Source: Halieaceae bacterium (GTDB lineage Bacteria > Pseudomonadota > Gammaproteobacteria > Pseudomonadales > Halieaceae). Taken from it: a stretch of 15,443 bases of DNA. Location: assembly GCA_003523185.1 (NCBI GenBank), contig DPGN01000079.1, positions 1-15,443 of the forward strand. Reading direction: 5' to 3'. Made by a program: the position numbers and the translations under genes. A model generated the notes under the pieces. It was not told the DNA's origin. It searched no databases and worked only from the letters and a program-made list of their open reading frames with translations. Below, piece by piece: positions 14,427-15,443 of the stretch. How positions within the stretch are numbered: position 1 is the stretch's first letter; every line of letters starts with the position of its first letter.

Positions 14427-14628
14427 GATAAATGCCTAAAAGGTGGTTTGGAGAGCGCAAACTAACACACTTCCAGCTTGCTCAAAAACTATCGCATTGT
14501 TACATTTCAACTACTAACCGCACCGGTCCAACGATACAAGGACATCCTGGGTTTAGCCTGGGGTTTTGAAGCGAGGGGGGCTCGCTCTTAACGGTGGCAA
14601 AGGTGTATTTGTCCACAGGCTAAAAAAC
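14427..14628. promoter_or_regulatory. divergent control region gatCAB / mreB
   Basis: This 202-bp gap carries no gene. A weak plus-strand promoter candidate is TTGCTC (14478-14483), 17 bases, TACATT (14501-14506), which would give mreB a leader of about 115 bases. The leader region contains a short direct repeat (CCTGGGTTT at 14546-14554 and CCTGGGGTTTT at 14557-14567) and a hairpin at 14570-14586. AGG at 14617-14619 is the likely ribosome site of mreB. I see no convincing gatC promoter. Confidence 0.35.
14570..14586 (+). repeat. G-loop hairpin in the mreB leader
   Basis: AGCGAG (14570-14575) and CTCGCT (14581-14586) form a perfect 6-bp stem around a loop of five G. The next bases are CTTAACGG, not a T-run, so it is not an intrinsic terminator for plus-strand transcription. 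It sits 43 bases before the mreB ATG and could affect leader folding. Confidence 0.4.
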
Positions 14629-15443
14629 ATGTTAAAGCGTTTACGGGGTATGTTCTCAACCGATCTGTCGATCGACCTCGGCACAGCCAACACACTGATC
14701 TACGTCAAAGATCGCGGCATCATCCTCGATGAGCCCTCAGTTGTTGCTATCAGAGTTCACAATGGTCAGAAATCAATAGAGGCTGTTGGTACCGAGGCCA
14801 AGCGTATGCTGGGCAGAACACCCGGTAACATCACGGCGATTCGCCCCTTGAAAGACGGTGTTATTGCTGACTTCCAGGTGACGGAGAAAATGCTTCAGCA
14901 CTTTATCCTAAAAGTACATGACACCCATTCGTCATGGCTACGCCCTAGCCCGCGTGTGCTTATTTGCGTGCCTTGCTTATCAACACAAGTTGAGCGTGAG
15001 GCCATCAGACGATCTGCAGAAGGTGCGGGAGCGCGAGACGTTCGGCTGATCGAGGAGCCTATGGCTGCCGCCATCGGCGCGGGTATGAAGGTCGAAGAAG
15101 CGGTCGGCTGCATGGTTGTCGATATTGGCGGCGGCACGACCGAAATCGCGCTTATATCGCTGAGTGGGGTGGTCTATCGTGACTCTATCCGAGTCGGTGG
15201 CGACCGCTTTGACGAAGCGATTGTGGCTCATGTCCGTCGTCGCTTCGGTTGTTTGATAGGTGACTCTACCGCCGAGCGAATTAAGCAAGAAGTTGGCTGT
15301 GTCTGGGTCGGTAGTGAGCAGAGAGAAATCGATGTTCGTGGCAGACACCTCGCCGAAGGTGTGCCGCGTACCTTTACGCTCAACAGTACTGATGTGATGA
15401 CAGCGCTCGAGGAGCCTGTCGATGCCATTATCCGCGCGGTTCG
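14629..15443 (+). CDS. mreB: rod-shape-determining actin homologue MreB, partial (3' end beyond right edge)
   Basis: MreB is a bacterial actin that forms membrane-bound filaments guiding lateral cell-wall synthesis in rod-shaped cells. The first 271 codons are visible (E. coli 347 residues). The amphipathic N-terminus MLKRLRGMFSTDLS is followed by the phosphate-1 loop DLGTANTLIYV (16-26). LGRTPGNITAIRPLKDGVIADF (61-82), IEEPMAAAIGAG (141-152) and the phosphate-2 loop VDIGGGTTEIA (164-174) are intact, as are GGDRFDEAI (190-198) and LAEGVP. Cysteine is unusually common in the second half (positions 113, 115, 161, 208 and 224). mreC and mreD would be expected beyond the right edge. Finding mreB suggests a rod-shaped cell. 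The start is unambiguous. Confidence 0.97.
   Translation, partial: MLKRLRGMFSTDLSIDLGTANTLIYVKDRGIILDEPSVVAIRVHNGQKSIEAVGTEAKRMLGRTPGNITAIRPLKDGVIADFQVTEKMLQHFILKVHDTHSSWLRPSPRVLICVPCLSTQVEREAIRRSAEGAGARDVRLIEEPMAAAIGAGMKVEEAVGCMVVDIGGGTTEIALISLSGVVYRDSIRVGGDRFDEAIVAHVRRRFGCLIGDSTAERIKQEVGCVWVGSEQREIDVRGRHLAEGVPRTFTLNSTDVMTALEEPVDAIIRAV

Noticed and set aside
14549..14580. Possible G-quadruplex upstream of mreB
   Set aside because: Only three separate G-runs (3, 4 and 6 G) are present, and the last is better explained by the loop of the 14570-14586 hairpin.
1..15443. Search for CRISPR, mobile elements, tRNA, toxin-antitoxin or defence genes
   Set aside because: I saw no regular spaced repeats, transposase or integrase motifs, tRNA cloverleaf, or defence-type domains. 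All sizeable gaps are accounted for as divergent control regions.

Overview
This window is chromosomal DNA of moderate GC content from a gammaproteobacterium. The sequence suggests a marine lineage near the OM60/NOR5 (Halieaceae), SAR92 or Pseudomonas-like groups. That placement is inferred from protein similarity and gene order and is not proven. All genes recognised are core housekeeping genes. I see no CRISPR array, rRNA, tRNA, insertion sequence, phage gene, toxin-antitoxin pair or defence locus, and I found no convincing undescribed system. The unusual points are small: a MoeB that has lost its fourth zinc cysteine, a palindromic divergent control region, a possible tiny ORF, and a helicase without a basic tail.

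Positions 1-2858 (minus strand) hold a tightly overlapping operon: a lipoprotein with TPR repeats, lolB and ispE, with ispE cut by the left edge. Divergent from it, hemA, prfA, prmC and moeB run on the plus strand (2958-7035). They cover Glu-tRNA reduction for heme, peptide-chain release, methylation of the release factor, and a ThiF/MoeB-type adenylyltransferase. As I recall it, this pair of divergent operons matches the Pseudomonas order, where murI follows moeB. Here murI is absent from that place, and a NorM-like MATE exporter lies tail-to-tail with moeB instead.

Positions 7023-11222 hold four singly transcribed genes in alternating orientation: the MATE exporter (-), an RhlB-type DEAD-box helicase (+), a CysZ/EI24 membrane protein (-) and an SmrA-like Smr-domain protein (+). 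Two divergent control regions separate them (8409-8541 and 10543-10634). The second contains a perfect 7-8-7 inverted repeat.

Positions 11234-14426 (minus strand) hold gatC, gatA and gatB, with each stop codon overlapping the next start. They encode the tRNA-dependent amidotransferase that converts Glu-tRNA(Gln) and/or Asp-tRNA(Asn). Divergent from them after a 202-bp gap is mreB, the rod-shape actin homologue, cut by the right edge. The gatCAB/mreB divergence is also a conserved gammaproteobacterial arrangement. HemA and GatCAB both draw on charged Glu-tRNA, but they sit in separate operons and nothing in the sequence shows shared control.
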